A stretch of 49,060 nucleotides of DNA from Acetobacterium sp. (GCA_028692885.1 JAQUWM010000013.1:1-49060), one strand, 5' to 3'. Counted from the stretch's first letter, positions 1-7,716 are shown. Numbers and translations: made by a program. Notes: a model not told the origin generated them from the sequence alone.

Positions 1-196
1 TTGGATTGATGGCGGTAGTCAGGATTAAACGTGCTTTTTTGTCTGATTTTTTCTTTAACAGATTGTAGTCAACCTTTGCTTTATACTTACCGTATAAATC
101 CAGATCATCTTCTGTTAAACCCAATTTTTTAGCTATCTCACGGATATCCTGTGGGGTAGCCTCTTGTGCAATCTCAATGTCTGATTTAAAACCCAT
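1..196 (-). CDS. fhs: Formate--tetrahydrofolate ligase, N-terminal part (runs off the window)
   Basis: Formyl-THF synthetase makes 10-formyl-THF from formate, THF and ATP in the methyl branch of the Wood-Ljungdahl pathway. Only about 65 codons lie inside the window. The protein begins [13 protein letters not shown], continues with an [10 protein letters not shown] segment and then KAKVDYNLL, which I recognise as the conserved start of this family. The ATG at 196 has a GGAGG ribosome-binding site six bases upstream. The gene reads off the left edge, so nothing can be said about the catalytic part. It lies downstream of, and in the same direction as, a methyl-THF methyltransferase, which fits a one-carbon cluster. 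The identification from the N-terminus is strong but partial. Confidence 0.88.
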   Translation of the reverse strand, partial: MGFKSDIEIAQEATPQDIREIAKKLGLTEDDLDLYGKYKAKVDYNLLKKKSDKKARLILTTAINP

Positions 197-240
197 ATTA
201 TTTCCTCCAATACTTTGATAAATTTTTAACATCTGTACTA

Positions 241-269
241 ATGATATCTGATTTTAAGCTAAAAATCAA
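241..269 (-). promoter_or_regulatory. Promoter of fhs
   Basis: On the minus strand a TTGATT -35 box (264-269) and a TATCAT -10 box (241-246) are separated by exactly 17 bases. They lie about 45 bases upstream of the fhs start codon. Two related copies of a TGTAAAC-containing sequence lie just upstream at about 306-338. One of them, at 306-319, resembles a catabolite-response (cre) half-palindrome, but this is only a resemblance. Confidence 0.6.
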
Positions 270-410
270 ACAATAAATGTGACAATTTTTTACTAAAAAA
301 AAACGATTAACGTTTACATTAACGGGGTTTACATCAATAATCAGAGCAATATTTTACTCTGTAACATAAAAAATCCGCATAATCAATAAATCGATAGCAT
401 TATAACTCTT

Positions 411-456
411 TAATATATTTTTTATTGCATAAATGATGCGTTTAAAAAATATATTA
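411..456. repeat. Large AT-only inverted repeat between methyltransferase gene and fhs
   Basis: The 14-base arms 411-424 and 443-456 are perfectly complementary and contain only A and T. A shorter GCAT/ATGC pair inside the loop extends the structure. It lies downstream of the methyltransferase stop (507, minus strand) and upstream of the fhs promoter. It could be a weak terminator or a cruciform-forming site, but it lacks the GC-rich stem of a normal intrinsic terminator. The rest of the 310-base gap is AT-rich and holds only the fhs promoter. Confidence 0.5.
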
Positions 457-506
457 TTTTCATCATTGGGGCGCAAATCCTAAATTAGTAACACTTATCT
501 TTTTTC

Positions 507-1313
507 TTATTTTTCTGCTATTCCAATTTTCCCCTGCCGATATGCTTTGCTATAAGCCCGGCAATATTTGTCTTTACCAAGCAACGCATAGGTAGCAAAA
601 ATCGTTCCCATCATATCCCGATTGGTCGGATCCATCACGGCCGAATCCATACCAGCCTGAATGGCAAGTGCCATAAAGGTTTGATTCATCAGCGATCTGG
701 CTGGCAAACCAAAAGAAATATTACTCGAACCGGAGGTGATATGAATCGTTGGATATAATGCTCGTATTTGCTCAATTTCATTAATAAAATTGAGCAGTGA
801 GTCATTATCTGTCGATAATGCCAGTACACATGGGTCAATATGAATACGCTCTGTTGTAATGCCAAACTTTGCCGCTTTATCAACCATAATTTTGGCAATA
901 TCGACCTTAGTTTGAACATCACCGGGGATCCCTTTATTATCACAGGTTAGTCCAATGACCTCCCATGAATTTCCTTCCATTAGCGGAAGCAGGACTTCAC
1001 ATTTATCACCTTCTCCTGAAATGGAATTGATCAGCCCCGGTTTATGCGCATATTTGAATACCGCTTCGATGACTCGGGGATTGTGACTATCAATGCACAG
1101 CGGCGTTTCAGTAGCATCCTGAACAACCGCCATTAACCATTTTAATGCCTCCGTTTCCAACTCGGGAGTCGTGCCGGCGCACACGTCAATAAAATCCGCT
1201 CCTGCATGTTCCTGTTTTATCGCCTGTTCGGCAATAAATTTCGCATCTCTTTTTTCGATTGCCGCCCTTACTGCTGGAGTTGCTCCATTTATTTTCTCAC
1301 CAATAATGATCAT
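507..1313 (-). CDS. Methyltetrahydrofolate:corrinoid methyltransferase (methyltransferase II type)
   Basis: A 268-residue pterin-binding TIM-barrel protein of the MeTr/AcsE/MtvA class, which moves a methyl group between a corrinoid protein and THF. Visible family motifs are the N-terminal IIIGEKING, DVCAG near residue 45, IDSHNP near 75, NSISGE near 97, IDPC near 160 and the C-terminal TSGSSNISFGLPAR. It is clearly paralogous to the protein encoded at 6100-6903 (same length, same start MIIIGEKINGA, same C-terminal motif). No corrinoid protein or methyltransferase I gene is adjacent on its own strand, so it appears as an orphan methyltransferase II beside a divergent activator gene. The ATG at 1313 is preceded by a CAGGAG ribosome-binding site. 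The physiological partner is not visible. Confidence 0.87.
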   Translation of the reverse strand: MIIIGEKINGATPAVRAAIEKRDAKFIAEQAIKQEHAGADFIDVCAGTTPELETEALKWLMAVVQDATETPLCIDSHNPRVIEAVFKYAHKPGLINSISGEGDKCEVLLPLMEGNSWEVIGLTCDNKGIPGDVQTKVDIAKIMVDKAAKFGITTERIHIDPCVLALSTDNDSLLNFINEIEQIRALYPTIHITSGSSNISFGLPARSLMNQTFMALAIQAGMDSAVMDPTNRDMMGTIFATYALLGKDKYCRAYSKAYRQGKIGIAEK

Positions 1314-1377
1314 CTTCAGACTCCTGAATTGTTATCGTTTTCTGTTATTGTTCACTCTACTTCACATGTATATACAG

Positions 1378-1416
1378 ATTATAAGATAGCCTATCATTTC
1401 CGATATTTTTTGTCAA
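1378..1416 (-). promoter_or_regulatory. Candidate promoter region of the orphan methyltransferase gene
   Basis: On the minus strand a perfect TTGACA (1411-1416) is followed after 17 bases by TAGGCT (1388-1393). A perfect TATAAT lies slightly further on (1378-1383) without a well-spaced -35. The 11-base near-palindrome GATAGCCTATC (1385-1395) overlaps the candidate -10 region and could be an operator. Which hexamers are used cannot be decided by reading. Confidence 0.45.
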
Positions 1417-1431
1417 TATTTTTCTATCTTG

Positions 1432-1460
1432 TTGAAAATCTCATTTTTAACAGCTATAAT
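1432..1460 (+). promoter_or_regulatory. Promoter of the corrinoid activator gene
   Basis: TTGAAA (1432-1437) and TATAAT (1455-1460) are separated by 17 bases, about 64 bases upstream of the activator start codon. It is divergent from, and close to, the candidate promoter of the neighbouring methyltransferase gene, so the two genes may be co-regulated. Confidence 0.65.
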
Positions 1461-1523
1461 GAGAATAGTTTAGCTAATATTTTACCGTTTATCCTAATTT
1501 TTGACTAAAGAAAGGACAATTTT

Positions 1524-3320
1524 ATGTCATCTCTGAATACTATTCGTGTTTTTTTTCCGTTATTGGATAAAAGTATCATGGTTGAGGCTGGAAAAACAGT
1601 TGCTGAAACCTGTGCTTTAATCGGTTTTCCTCAAAATCTGGTTTGCGGGGGTAAAGGAACCTGTAAAAAATGCCTTGTCACCATCCGTGAAAATGATTTA
1701 GTTTCGGAAGTCCTGAGCTGTCAGCATCTCATTTCCGAAGATATGGCCATTCTCATTTCAAAAGAAGCGGCCATATCACAAATACTGGAGACAACCAACA
1801 ATGGGGAATTGAGTTTCAACCCTAAAACTAGAGTGGCGGCAATCCCTATCACGGCCTTAAAAACTGAAATGTGTTCGTACGATCTTGAAACGATCCAGAA
1901 GGCTCTTGAAATACCAGTTAAGATGTCTTCTATTAAAGTATTGCAAAAATCATCTGAAATTTTTCATCAAAAAAACTTTCCTTTGATGAATTTTATCTTA
2001 TATAATGATGAAATTATCGATCTGATCCCAGCTAATGAAGCCTTAAATGCCTATGGGGTTGCCTTTGACATCGGCACTACCTCTGTTGTCGGCTACCTTT
2101 ATGATCTGACCAATGGGGTTCTGATTCACCAGTATTCTTCCCTGAATAAGCAGATTTCTTTTGGCGGCGATGTGATCAGTCGCATCGATTATGCTTCCAC
2201 CGCTTCAGAAAACCTTAACCGCATCCATCACGCCATCATCGAAACCGTCAACAATATTTTATCAAACCTTTTTTATGAATCAAAAATACCATCTGAGGCT
2301 GTCTATGAATGTGTCTTCTGCGGCAACAGTACCATGGCCCATCTTTTTCTGGGTTTAAATCCCCTGCATTTAGGGCTTTCCCCTTTTACCGGAGTTACCC
2401 GGGAGATGGTTGTTCTCAATGCCGAAGAACTTAATATCAATATTAATCCCAGTGGTAAAATAACCTTTCTGCCCTTATTAGGCGGGTTTGTCGGTGCCGA
2501 TACAACCGCAGTTCTTTTGAGTCTGCCAAAGGATGACGCCTACCGCTTAATGATCGATTTAGGAACAAACGGGGAAATTGCCGTCGGCAACCGCAATCGC
2601 TATTTTGTCGCTTCGACTGCCTGCGGTCCTGCTTTAGAGGGTGCCGGTATCCACATGGGCATGCGCGGTACCACGGGTGCTATCGAAAAAATAAACCTGG
2701 TTAACAATGAGATTAAGTGCCAGGTTATTGGCGATGCGCCACCACTTGGTTTTTGTGGCTCCGGGATCATTGATGCCATTGCTTTCCTGTATCGGGAAAA
2801 ACTCATTTATAACCGTGGAAATTTTATTAAAGGGGACGATCTCGATAACCATCCTTTTAAAGATCGTTTCAAAACCGATGAAAATAATCAGCGCTATTTT
2901 GTTTTTGTTCGTCATCAGGATAATCCCAATGGCAAAGAGATGATTATCACCCAAAAAGATGTCCGGGCTGTTCAGTTGGCCAAGGCTGCGATCTTTACCG
3001 GCTGTTATCTGTTAACTGAAAAATACGGCATCAAAGGTAGTGATCTCCAGGAAATAGCCCTGGCGGGTGCTTTTGGCAATTACATCGATATCGAAAATGC
3101 TCAATTTATCGGTTTGCTTCCCGAGATTGCCGGGGTTCCGATCCGCTCGATCGGCAATGGTGCCGGAACCGGTTCGCAGCTCTTCCTGCTCTCTCAGGAT
3201 GAAGCCAAGCGCTGCGAAGAGATCCCAAAGATAACCACCCATATCGAGTTAGCCACCGATCCCAATTTTTCCCACCTTTATATGCAGAACACCACCCTTG
3301 GTCAAAATGAAATCAAGTAA
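1524..3320 (+). CDS. Reductive activator of corrinoid proteins (RACE-type, ferredoxin plus ASKHA-like ATPase)
   Basis: A 598-residue protein. The N-terminus is a [2Fe-2S] ferredoxin domain with C41, C47, C50 and C66 in a CGGKGTCKKC...C arrangement. The C-terminal part is the DUF4445/ASKHA ATPase fold, with DIGTTSVVGY near residue 182, DLGTNGEIAVG near 345 and GAFGNYID near 515. Proteins of this build use ATP to drive re-reduction of Co(II) corrinoid to the active Co(I) state in acetogen O-demethylase and methyltransferase systems. It has its own promoter and an AAAGGA ribosome-binding site. It is divergent from an orphan methyltransferase II and about 1.7 kb upstream of a methyltransferase I/II/corrinoid operon, which is the likely client. 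The general role is confident; the specific client is inference. Confidence 0.88.
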   Translation: MSSLNTIRVFFPLLDKSIMVEAGKTVAETCALIGFPQNLVCGGKGTCKKCLVTIRENDLVSEVLSCQHLISEDMAILISKEAAISQILETTNNGELSFNPKTRVAAIPITALKTEMCSYDLETIQKALEIPVKMSSIKVLQKSSEIFHQKNFPLMNFILYNDEIIDLIPANEALNAYGVAFDIGTTSVVGYLYDLTNGVLIHQYSSLNKQISFGGDVISRIDYASTASENLNRIHHAIIETVNNILSNLFYESKIPSEAVYECVFCGNSTMAHLFLGLNPLHLGLSPFTGVTREMVVLNAEELNININPSGKITFLPLLGGFVGADTTAVLLSLPKDDAYRLMIDLGTNGEIAVGNRNRYFVASTACGPALEGAGIHMGMRGTTGAIEKINLVNNEIKCQVIGDAPPLGFCGSGIIDAIAFLYREKLIYNRGNFIKGDDLDNHPFKDRFKTDENNQRYFVFVRHQDNPNGKEMIITQKDVRAVQLAKAAIFTGCYLLTEKYGIKGSDLQEIALAGAFGNYIDIENAQFIGLLPEIAGVPIRSIGNGAGTGSQLFLLSQDEAKRCEEIPKITTHIELATDPNFSHLYMQNTTLGQNEIK

Positions 3321-3353
3321 TTCCCTGATTTCATTGTAACTAACCGTTTAATT

Positions 3354-3387
3354 AAAGCAAATAGACTGCTGATGTTTGCTTTTTTTA
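3354..3387 (+). terminator. Intrinsic terminator after the activator gene
   Basis: Stem AAAGCAAA / TTTGCTTT with a 13-base loop, followed by a run of T residues. It starts 34 bases after the activator stop codon. Confidence 0.65.
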
Positions 3388-3408
3388 TTCCCCTGACCTT
3401 GATTCGAT

Positions 3409-3417
3409 GCTATAATT
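3409..3417 (+). promoter_or_regulatory. Extended -10 promoter of the asparaginase-like gene
   Basis: TGCTATAAT forms a TGnTATAAT extended -10 element 30 bases upstream of the start codon. No good -35 hexamer is present, as is usual for extended -10 promoters. Confidence 0.5.
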
Positions 3418-3446
3418 ATTCTACCTTACCGAAAGGATACTCAGCT

Positions 3447-4505
3447 ATGGAAAAAACGCCCAAAATTTTATTATTGTTAACGGGAGGTACGATTGGCAGT
3501 GCGGTGAACGACCACTGCATCAATGTTGATTCCCGTCGCGGTGACGACTTGCTATCCAACTACCAAAGACAAAATAACCGCCAAATCGAATTCGAGATCG
3601 TCCGTCCCTTTAATATTCTCAGTGAAAACGCCGAACCAAAACACTGGCTTCACCTCATTCAAACCCTGCAATCGCATCGACTCAGCGATTATGATGGTGT
3701 CATTATTGCCCATGGTTCAGATACCCTTCCCTATACCGCTGCCGCTCTTGCTTATGGCCTCAACAACCCGTCGCTTCCCATTGTTCTCGTGGCTGCCAAC
3801 TACGCTATCGGCGAACCTAACAGCAATGCCATTACTAATTTTGCGGCTGCGATCGACTTTATCTGCGATATCAAGCTACCCGGTTTTTATGTCCTATATG
3901 AAAATAGTGATCACATCATTTATGTCCACCTGGCCACCCGACTGCAGGAAGCCGATTGGCTTAAGGATGACTTTACCAGTTTTGGTGAACCCTTAGGAGT
4001 CTTTGATCAACGCGGTTTATGCTGTTTGCCATCACCTGAAAACCCAACCATGATTAAACTCTATCATCCGTCGCCGGATGATGTCCCCTTAGTTAAAATG
4101 TTCCATCATGAGGTGCTGGCACTGCGAGCCTATCCCGGTTTGAACTATGCCGTAATTGATCTGCAAAAACGCCCCATCCGGGCAGTGCTGCACTCACTGT
4201 ACCATTGCGGCAGCGGAAATGTTTGCGGCGAAAACGGCACCTCCCTGCTGGCCTTTATTAAAAACAACCCCCATCTGGATCACTATATGATTTCCTATAA
4301 AAATATTCATGGTGATCTTTATGCGTCCTGTCAGGAGCTGATTGCTGCCGGTGCGATTCCCCTCGAGAATATCTCTTTTGAAGCCGCTGTGACTAAATTG
4401 AATTTTGCCTATAATCAGCAGGAATGGCTGCCACTAAACTATATGAAACGAGAATTTTTCTTTGAGTTTGTGCGCGCTACCACAGAAAATGAGTGCCTCG
4501 GATAG
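3447..4505 (+). CDS. Asparaginase/glutaminase family protein
   Basis: A 352-residue member of the asparaginase superfamily. The first catalytic-threonine motif LLTGGTIGS is near the N-terminus (residues ~10-18). The second motif is IIAHGSDTLPYTAAAL near residue 90, the counterpart of the family HGTDT signature. The C-terminal half, around GSGNVCGENGTSLLAFI, fits the second domain. No signal peptide is visible, so a cytoplasmic enzyme releasing ammonia from asparagine or a related amide is likely. I start it at 3447, after GAAAGGA, because the upstream codons 3372-3446 cover the preceding terminator and promoter. It is flanked by terminators and is transcriptionally separate from the methyltransferase genes on both sides. 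Confidence 0.82.
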   Translation: MEKTPKILLLLTGGTIGSAVNDHCINVDSRRGDDLLSNYQRQNNRQIEFEIVRPFNILSENAEPKHWLHLIQTLQSHRLSDYDGVIIAHGSDTLPYTAAALAYGLNNPSLPIVLVAANYAIGEPNSNAITNFAAAIDFICDIKLPGFYVLYENSDHIIYVHLATRLQEADWLKDDFTSFGEPLGVFDQRGLCCLPSPENPTMIKLYHPSPDDVPLVKMFHHEVLALRAYPGLNYAVIDLQKRPIRAVLHSLYHCGSGNVCGENGTSLLAFIKNNPHLDHYMISYKNIHGDLYASCQELIAAGAIPLENISFEAAVTKLNFAYNQQEWLPLNYMKREFFFEFVRATTENECLG

Positions 4506-4535
4506 TCATTTATTACGCCGTGGATAAGAGCCTGT

Positions 4536-4565
4536 CGTTTATATATCAGCGATGATATATAAACG
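4536..4565. repeat. Perfect 13-bp inverted repeat downstream of the asparaginase gene
   Basis: Arms 4536-4548 and 4553-4565 are perfectly complementary around a 4-base loop. No T-run follows, so it is probably an mRNA 3'-end hairpin that assists the true terminator 26 bases further on. Confidence 0.55.
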
Positions 4566-4590
4566 GCCTAGCCCGTCTATAGTCCAATCA

Positions 4591-4632
4591 ACAGAACCCC
4601 AGTTTATTTAATCTGGGGTTCTGTCTTTTTTT
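4591..4632 (+). terminator. Strong intrinsic terminator of the asparaginase gene
   Basis: A perfect 12-bp stem ACAGAACCCCAG / CTGGGGTTCTGT with a 10-base AT loop, followed by C and seven T residues. Confidence 0.92.
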
Positions 4633-4652
4633 GTCCGCCCATAATTGATCTA

Positions 4653-4764
4653 TATACGTTGAATTAAAGAATTTGACAAATCGAACTGGCAATTTCGCAG
4701 TGTGCGGGCGAGGCCTGACCCCTTGGTCATCACGGATTGCCTCTATGTTAAATATTAAATTGAA
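4653..4764 (+). repeat. Dispersed repeat family, copy 1
   Basis: About 110 bases that align, in inverted orientation, to 34537-34652. The best conserved stretch includes AAATCGAACTGG, CAGTGTGCGGGCGAGG and CTGACCCCTTGGTCATCACG. It lies in the 552-base gap between the asparaginase terminator and the methyltransferase promoter. No coding capacity is apparent. The CTGACCCCTTGGTCA part is a short imperfect palindrome. Confidence 0.8.
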
Positions 4765-4835
4765 CATCTCTATTCGCTTTTTGCTGGGTTTTCTTTAATA
4801 AAAAAATAATTCATTCGCATTTACTAAAATAGGCA

Positions 4836-4864
4836 TTGACAAAAAAGCTGCTACCGCTTATAAT
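4836..4864 (+). promoter_or_regulatory. Consensus promoter of the methyltransferase operon
   Basis: A perfect TTGACA (4836-4841) and perfect TATAAT (4859-4864) with 17-base spacing. The predicted transcript start is near 4871, leaving a leader of about 187 nt before the methyltransferase I start at 5058. Such an ideal promoter usually needs tight control, consistent with the adjacent operator-like repeats. I saw no cobalamin-box riboswitch in the leader. Confidence 0.88.
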
Positions 4865-4876
4865 CACAGTAAACAC

Positions 4877-4910
4877 AAGTTTATTTACTAAAATAACCGT
4901 AAATAAACTT
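4877..4910. promoter_or_regulatory. Operator-like inverted repeat at the methyltransferase promoter
   Basis: A perfect 12-bp inverted repeat, AAGTTTATTTAC (4877-4888) and GTAAATAAACTT (4899-4910), with a 10-base spacer, just downstream of the predicted transcript start. The 12-mer TTTACTAAAATA occurs twice, at 4820-4831 upstream of the -35 and at 4884-4895 overlapping this repeat, so the promoter is bracketed by related sites. The TetR-family protein encoded at the end of the operon region is a natural candidate binder; that is inference. Confidence 0.6.
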
Positions 4911-5057
4911 TTCACATCTATATTAGTTTTTAATTTGTTCGCTATCTATCAGGCTTTTTATTGTCAAACCAGTCATTAACGCGCTGATCAGCAGCAACTT
5001 TTGTCAGGAACTGATCAAGTACCCACTCTATGTAAATTTTAAGGAGGCTATAACCCG

Positions 5058-6038
5058 ATGTTAACCGTAAAACAAAATTTAAAAGAAGTCCTCACCGGAG
5101 GAAATCCGGATCGATTTGTCAAACAATTTGAATTTATGCAAATGATCATGAGCGTACCATCTTGCCGTATCAAACCAGCGATCGGTGAAGAAGTTGTCAA
5201 TGAATGGGGCGTAACCATTCGCTGGCCAGAAGGACAGCTTGGTTCTTTTCCGGTCCATGATGCCGACCATATCCTATTAAAAGACATCACAAAATGGCGT
5301 GATTATGTCAAAGCACCAAATGTTGTCTTCCCTGCTGAAGCCTGGGAAAAAGCCATCGCCGATGCCAAAGCCGTCGATCATGACAATCAGTATGTGACCG
5401 CATTTATCGCGCCGGGCGTTTTTGAACTAACCCACTATTTAATGGGTATGGAAGATGCTTTAATGAGTTTCTATGAAGAACCCGAAGCTATGGCAGAACT
5501 AATCGACTACATCACTGAGTTTGAGCTGGCCTACGCTAAGGAACTCGTCACGTACCTCAAACCAGAAGTCATTTTCCACCATGATGATTGGGGCAGCCAG
5601 ATCTCAACCTTCCTCTCACCGGCGATGTTTGAAGAATTTTTCCTACCTGCCTATAAAAAAATCTACGGCTTCTACAAAGAAAACGGCGTCGAGTTGATTG
5701 TTCACCATAGCGATAGTTACGCTGCGACCTTAGTCCCTTATATGATCGAAATGGGCATTGATATCTGGCAGGGTGTTATGACAACCAACGATATCCCTAA
5801 CATGATCAACGAATACGGCGGACAGATCACCTTTATGGGTGGCGTTCACAGCGGTGTCATCGATCATCCCGACTGGACAAAAGAGCAGGTTGAAGAAGAA
5901 TTTACTCGAGCCTGTCGTGAATGCGGAAAACTTTATTTCATTCCTGGAGCTTGCCAGGGGATGGGCGTTTCCTCCTTCCCCGGAGTTTACGAAGCCAGTG
6001 ATGCCGCCATCGACAAGATGAGCAAAGAAATGTTCTAA
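5058..6038 (+). CDS. Corrinoid-dependent methyltransferase I, uroporphyrinogen decarboxylase (MtaA/MtvB-like) family
   Basis: A 326-residue URO-D-fold protein of the kind that transfers a methyl group from a methylated substrate to a corrinoid protein. Candidate zinc/substrate ligands are HHDDWGSQ near residues 174-181, HHSDS at 216-220 and C299 in IPGACQGMG. GGVHSG at 261-266 is also typical. It is the first gene of a three-gene operon with a methyltransferase II and a corrinoid protein. That composition matches acetogen O-demethylases such as the vanillate system MtvB/MtvC/MtvA, but the substrate cannot be read from sequence and could be a methoxylated aromatic, a methylated amine or another methyl donor. 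AGGAGG lies upstream of the ATG. Confidence 0.84.
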   Translation: MLTVKQNLKEVLTGGNPDRFVKQFEFMQMIMSVPSCRIKPAIGEEVVNEWGVTIRWPEGQLGSFPVHDADHILLKDITKWRDYVKAPNVVFPAEAWEKAIADAKAVDHDNQYVTAFIAPGVFELTHYLMGMEDALMSFYEEPEAMAELIDYITEFELAYAKELVTYLKPEVIFHHDDWGSQISTFLSPAMFEEFFLPAYKKIYGFYKENGVELIVHHSDSYAATLVPYMIEMGIDIWQGVMTTNDIPNMINEYGGQITFMGGVHSGVIDHPDWTKEQVEEEFTRACRECGKLYFIPGACQGMGVSSFPGVYEASDAAIDKMSKEMF

Positions 6039-6099
6039 ACGATTGATCCTGCCCCTAAATATTTTTAAATTAACCAACGCTTACAGGAGGTAAGAAAAA

Positions 6100-6903
6100 A
6101 TGATTATTATCGGAGAAAAAATTAACGGTGCGATTCCTTCCACAGCGCAGGCAATCGCCGCCAAAGATGGCGATTTTATCAAAAATCTGGCCAAGATTCA
6201 GACTGAAGCTGGCGTCGATTATATCGATGTTTGTGCATCAGTCGATGATGACATCGAACTGGAAACGATGAAATGGTTGATCGATCTGGTTCAGGAAGTG
6301 ACGGATACCCCGATTGCGGTCGACAGTCCCAATGTCTATACTTGCATCGAATCAATGAAATATTGCAACAAACCCGGTTTGTTTAACTCAGTCTCATTAG
6401 AAGGTGATAAGATTGATGCGGCTTTTAAAGCCATCGCTGATACCAAATGGGAATGCGTGGCGCTGTTAAACAGTGACAAAGGGATCCCTAAAACAGCTAA
6501 AGACCGTCTCGATGTGTTTGCTGATTTAATGGCCAAAGTCAAAGAATATGGCATCGATCCATCCCGCATGCACATTGATCCGCTGGTTGAAATGCTGTGT
6601 ACTTCGGAAGACGGGATTGCCATGGTCGTTGGAGTGATCCGCAGCATTAAAGAACAGTATCCGACGATCCATGTTACCGGTGCCGTCAGTAATATTTCGT
6701 TCAACCTGCCGGCTCGAAAAATGGTCAACATGGGCTTTACCGTTCTGGCCATGAACGCTGGTCTTGACAGTGCCATTCTGGATCCAACCAATGGCGATTT
6801 AATGGGGATCATCTTTGCCACTGAAGCGTTATTAGGTGAAGACGACTACTGTATGGAATATATTGGCGCTTACCGGGAAGGTATTTTCGGTCAGAAGAAA
6901 TAA
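6100..6903 (+). CDS. Methyltetrahydrofolate:corrinoid methyltransferase II (MtvA-like)
   Basis: A 267-residue pterin-binding methyltransferase that would transfer the methyl group from the neighbouring corrinoid protein to THF. It has the same motif series as its paralogue at 507-1313: IIIGEKING, DVCAS near residue 45, VDSPN near 75, NSVSLEGD near 97, IDPLV near 160 and TGAVSNISFNLPARK near 199. It starts at an ATG after AGGAGG, 61 bases behind methyltransferase I, and precedes the corrinoid protein gene. Compared with the paralogue, DVCAG is DVCAS and the SGSSN motif is TGAVSN, so the two copies may have different corrinoid partners. Confidence 0.88.
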   Translation: MIIIGEKINGAIPSTAQAIAAKDGDFIKNLAKIQTEAGVDYIDVCASVDDDIELETMKWLIDLVQEVTDTPIAVDSPNVYTCIESMKYCNKPGLFNSVSLEGDKIDAAFKAIADTKWECVALLNSDKGIPKTAKDRLDVFADLMAKVKEYGIDPSRMHIDPLVEMLCTSEDGIAMVVGVIRSIKEQYPTIHVTGAVSNISFNLPARKMVNMGFTVLAMNAGLDSAILDPTNGDLMGIIFATEALLGEDDYCMEYIGAYREGIFGQKK

Positions 6904-6955
6904 CTGATTGCGATTTAACTGACCGCGCGTATTTAATTTATCACTTAACAAATTT

Positions 6956-6984
6956 TGTCAGCTGGTGCACACAGCCAGCTGACA
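6956..6984 (+). other. Intercistronic stem-loop before the corrinoid gene
   Basis: A perfect 10-bp stem TGTCAGCTGG / CCAGCTGACA with a 9-base loop and no T-run. It lies between the methyltransferase II stop and the corrinoid protein ribosome-binding site. It may protect a processed mRNA end and so raise corrinoid protein levels relative to the upstream genes; that role is inference. Confidence 0.6.
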
Positions 6985-7030
6985 GATATCAATACTATCC
7001 CAAAATAATTACTGAACAGGAGAAAAAAAC

Positions 7031-7657
7031 ATGTCAAAAATTCAAGAAGTTAAAGCAAAAGTAGAAATTGGTAAAACAAAACTCGTTCCCGGACTGGTTC
7101 AGGAAGCCTTAGACGAAGGCAACGCACCAGGTGAAATCCTCCAAGCGATGGTTGATTCAATGAGTGTCGTTGGCGAAAAATTCTCTTCCGGAGAAATCTT
7201 TGTTCCCGAAATGCTAATCGCTGCTAAAGCGATGGCTAAAGGCGTTGACGTCTTACGACCACTGTTAGCTGGCGATACCTCGGCATCATTAGGTACCTGT
7301 ATTATCGGAACCGTCGCTGGTGATTTACACGATATCGGTAAAAATTTGGTTTCAATGATGATCGAAAGTGCCGGATTCACCATCGTTGACCTGGGTGTTG
7401 ATGTCCCCGCTGAACGCTTTGTCGAAGCCATCAAAGAAAACGAAAACGTCACCTTAGTGGCCTGTTCCGGTCTATTAACTACAACCATGCCGGCGCTGAA
7501 AGAAGCAGTTCAAACCATCAAAGCCAGCGGACTGGATGTTAAAGTTATTGTTGGTGGTGCACCAGTAACCCCCGAATACGCAGCTGAAATCGGCGCTGAT
7601 GGATTTGCTCCAGATGCTGGTAGCGCTGCGGTTAAAGCTAAGGAAATGGTTGCTTAA
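7031..7657 (+). CDS. Methyltransferase cognate corrinoid protein (MtvC-like)
   Basis: A 208-residue two-domain cobalamin protein. Residues ~1-85 form the helical B12-binding cap domain. Residues ~88-208 are the Rossmann-like cobalamin domain with the base-off DxHxxG motif, D98-x-H100-x-x-G103 in GDLHDIGKNLV. Conserved GLLTTTM and VIVGGAPVTPEYA segments follow. H100 would be the lower axial cobalt ligand. The protein carries the methyl group between methyltransferase I (5058-6038) and II (6100-6903). A GGAG ribosome-binding site lies upstream of the ATG. The operon probably ends in the 100-base gap before the TetR gene, although I see no clear terminator there. Confidence 0.92.
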   Translation: MSKIQEVKAKVEIGKTKLVPGLVQEALDEGNAPGEILQAMVDSMSVVGEKFSSGEIFVPEMLIAAKAMAKGVDVLRPLLAGDTSASLGTCIIGTVAGDLHDIGKNLVSMMIESAGFTIVDLGVDVPAERFVEAIKENENVTLVACSGLLTTTMPALKEAVQTIKASGLDVKVIVGGAPVTPEYAAEIGADGFAPDAGSAAVKAKEMVA

Positions 7658-7716
7658 CTGCTAGCCCGATCAATTCGACCGTTTGATTTTTTATTTCATT
7701 CTTTTTCGGTTTTTCC

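Noticed and set aside
1171-1508. Plus-strand ORFs over the start of the methyltransferase gene and promoter region
   Set aside because: They are antisense shadows of a well-supported gene and run through two promoters.
4536-4565. Taking the 13-bp inverted repeat as the asparaginase terminator
   Set aside because: It is AT-rich with no following T-run; the true terminator is 26 bases further on.
4871-5057. A cobalamin riboswitch in the methyltransferase operon leader
   Set aside because: No B12-box-like sequence or riboswitch core is recognisable; the leader shows operator-type repeats instead.
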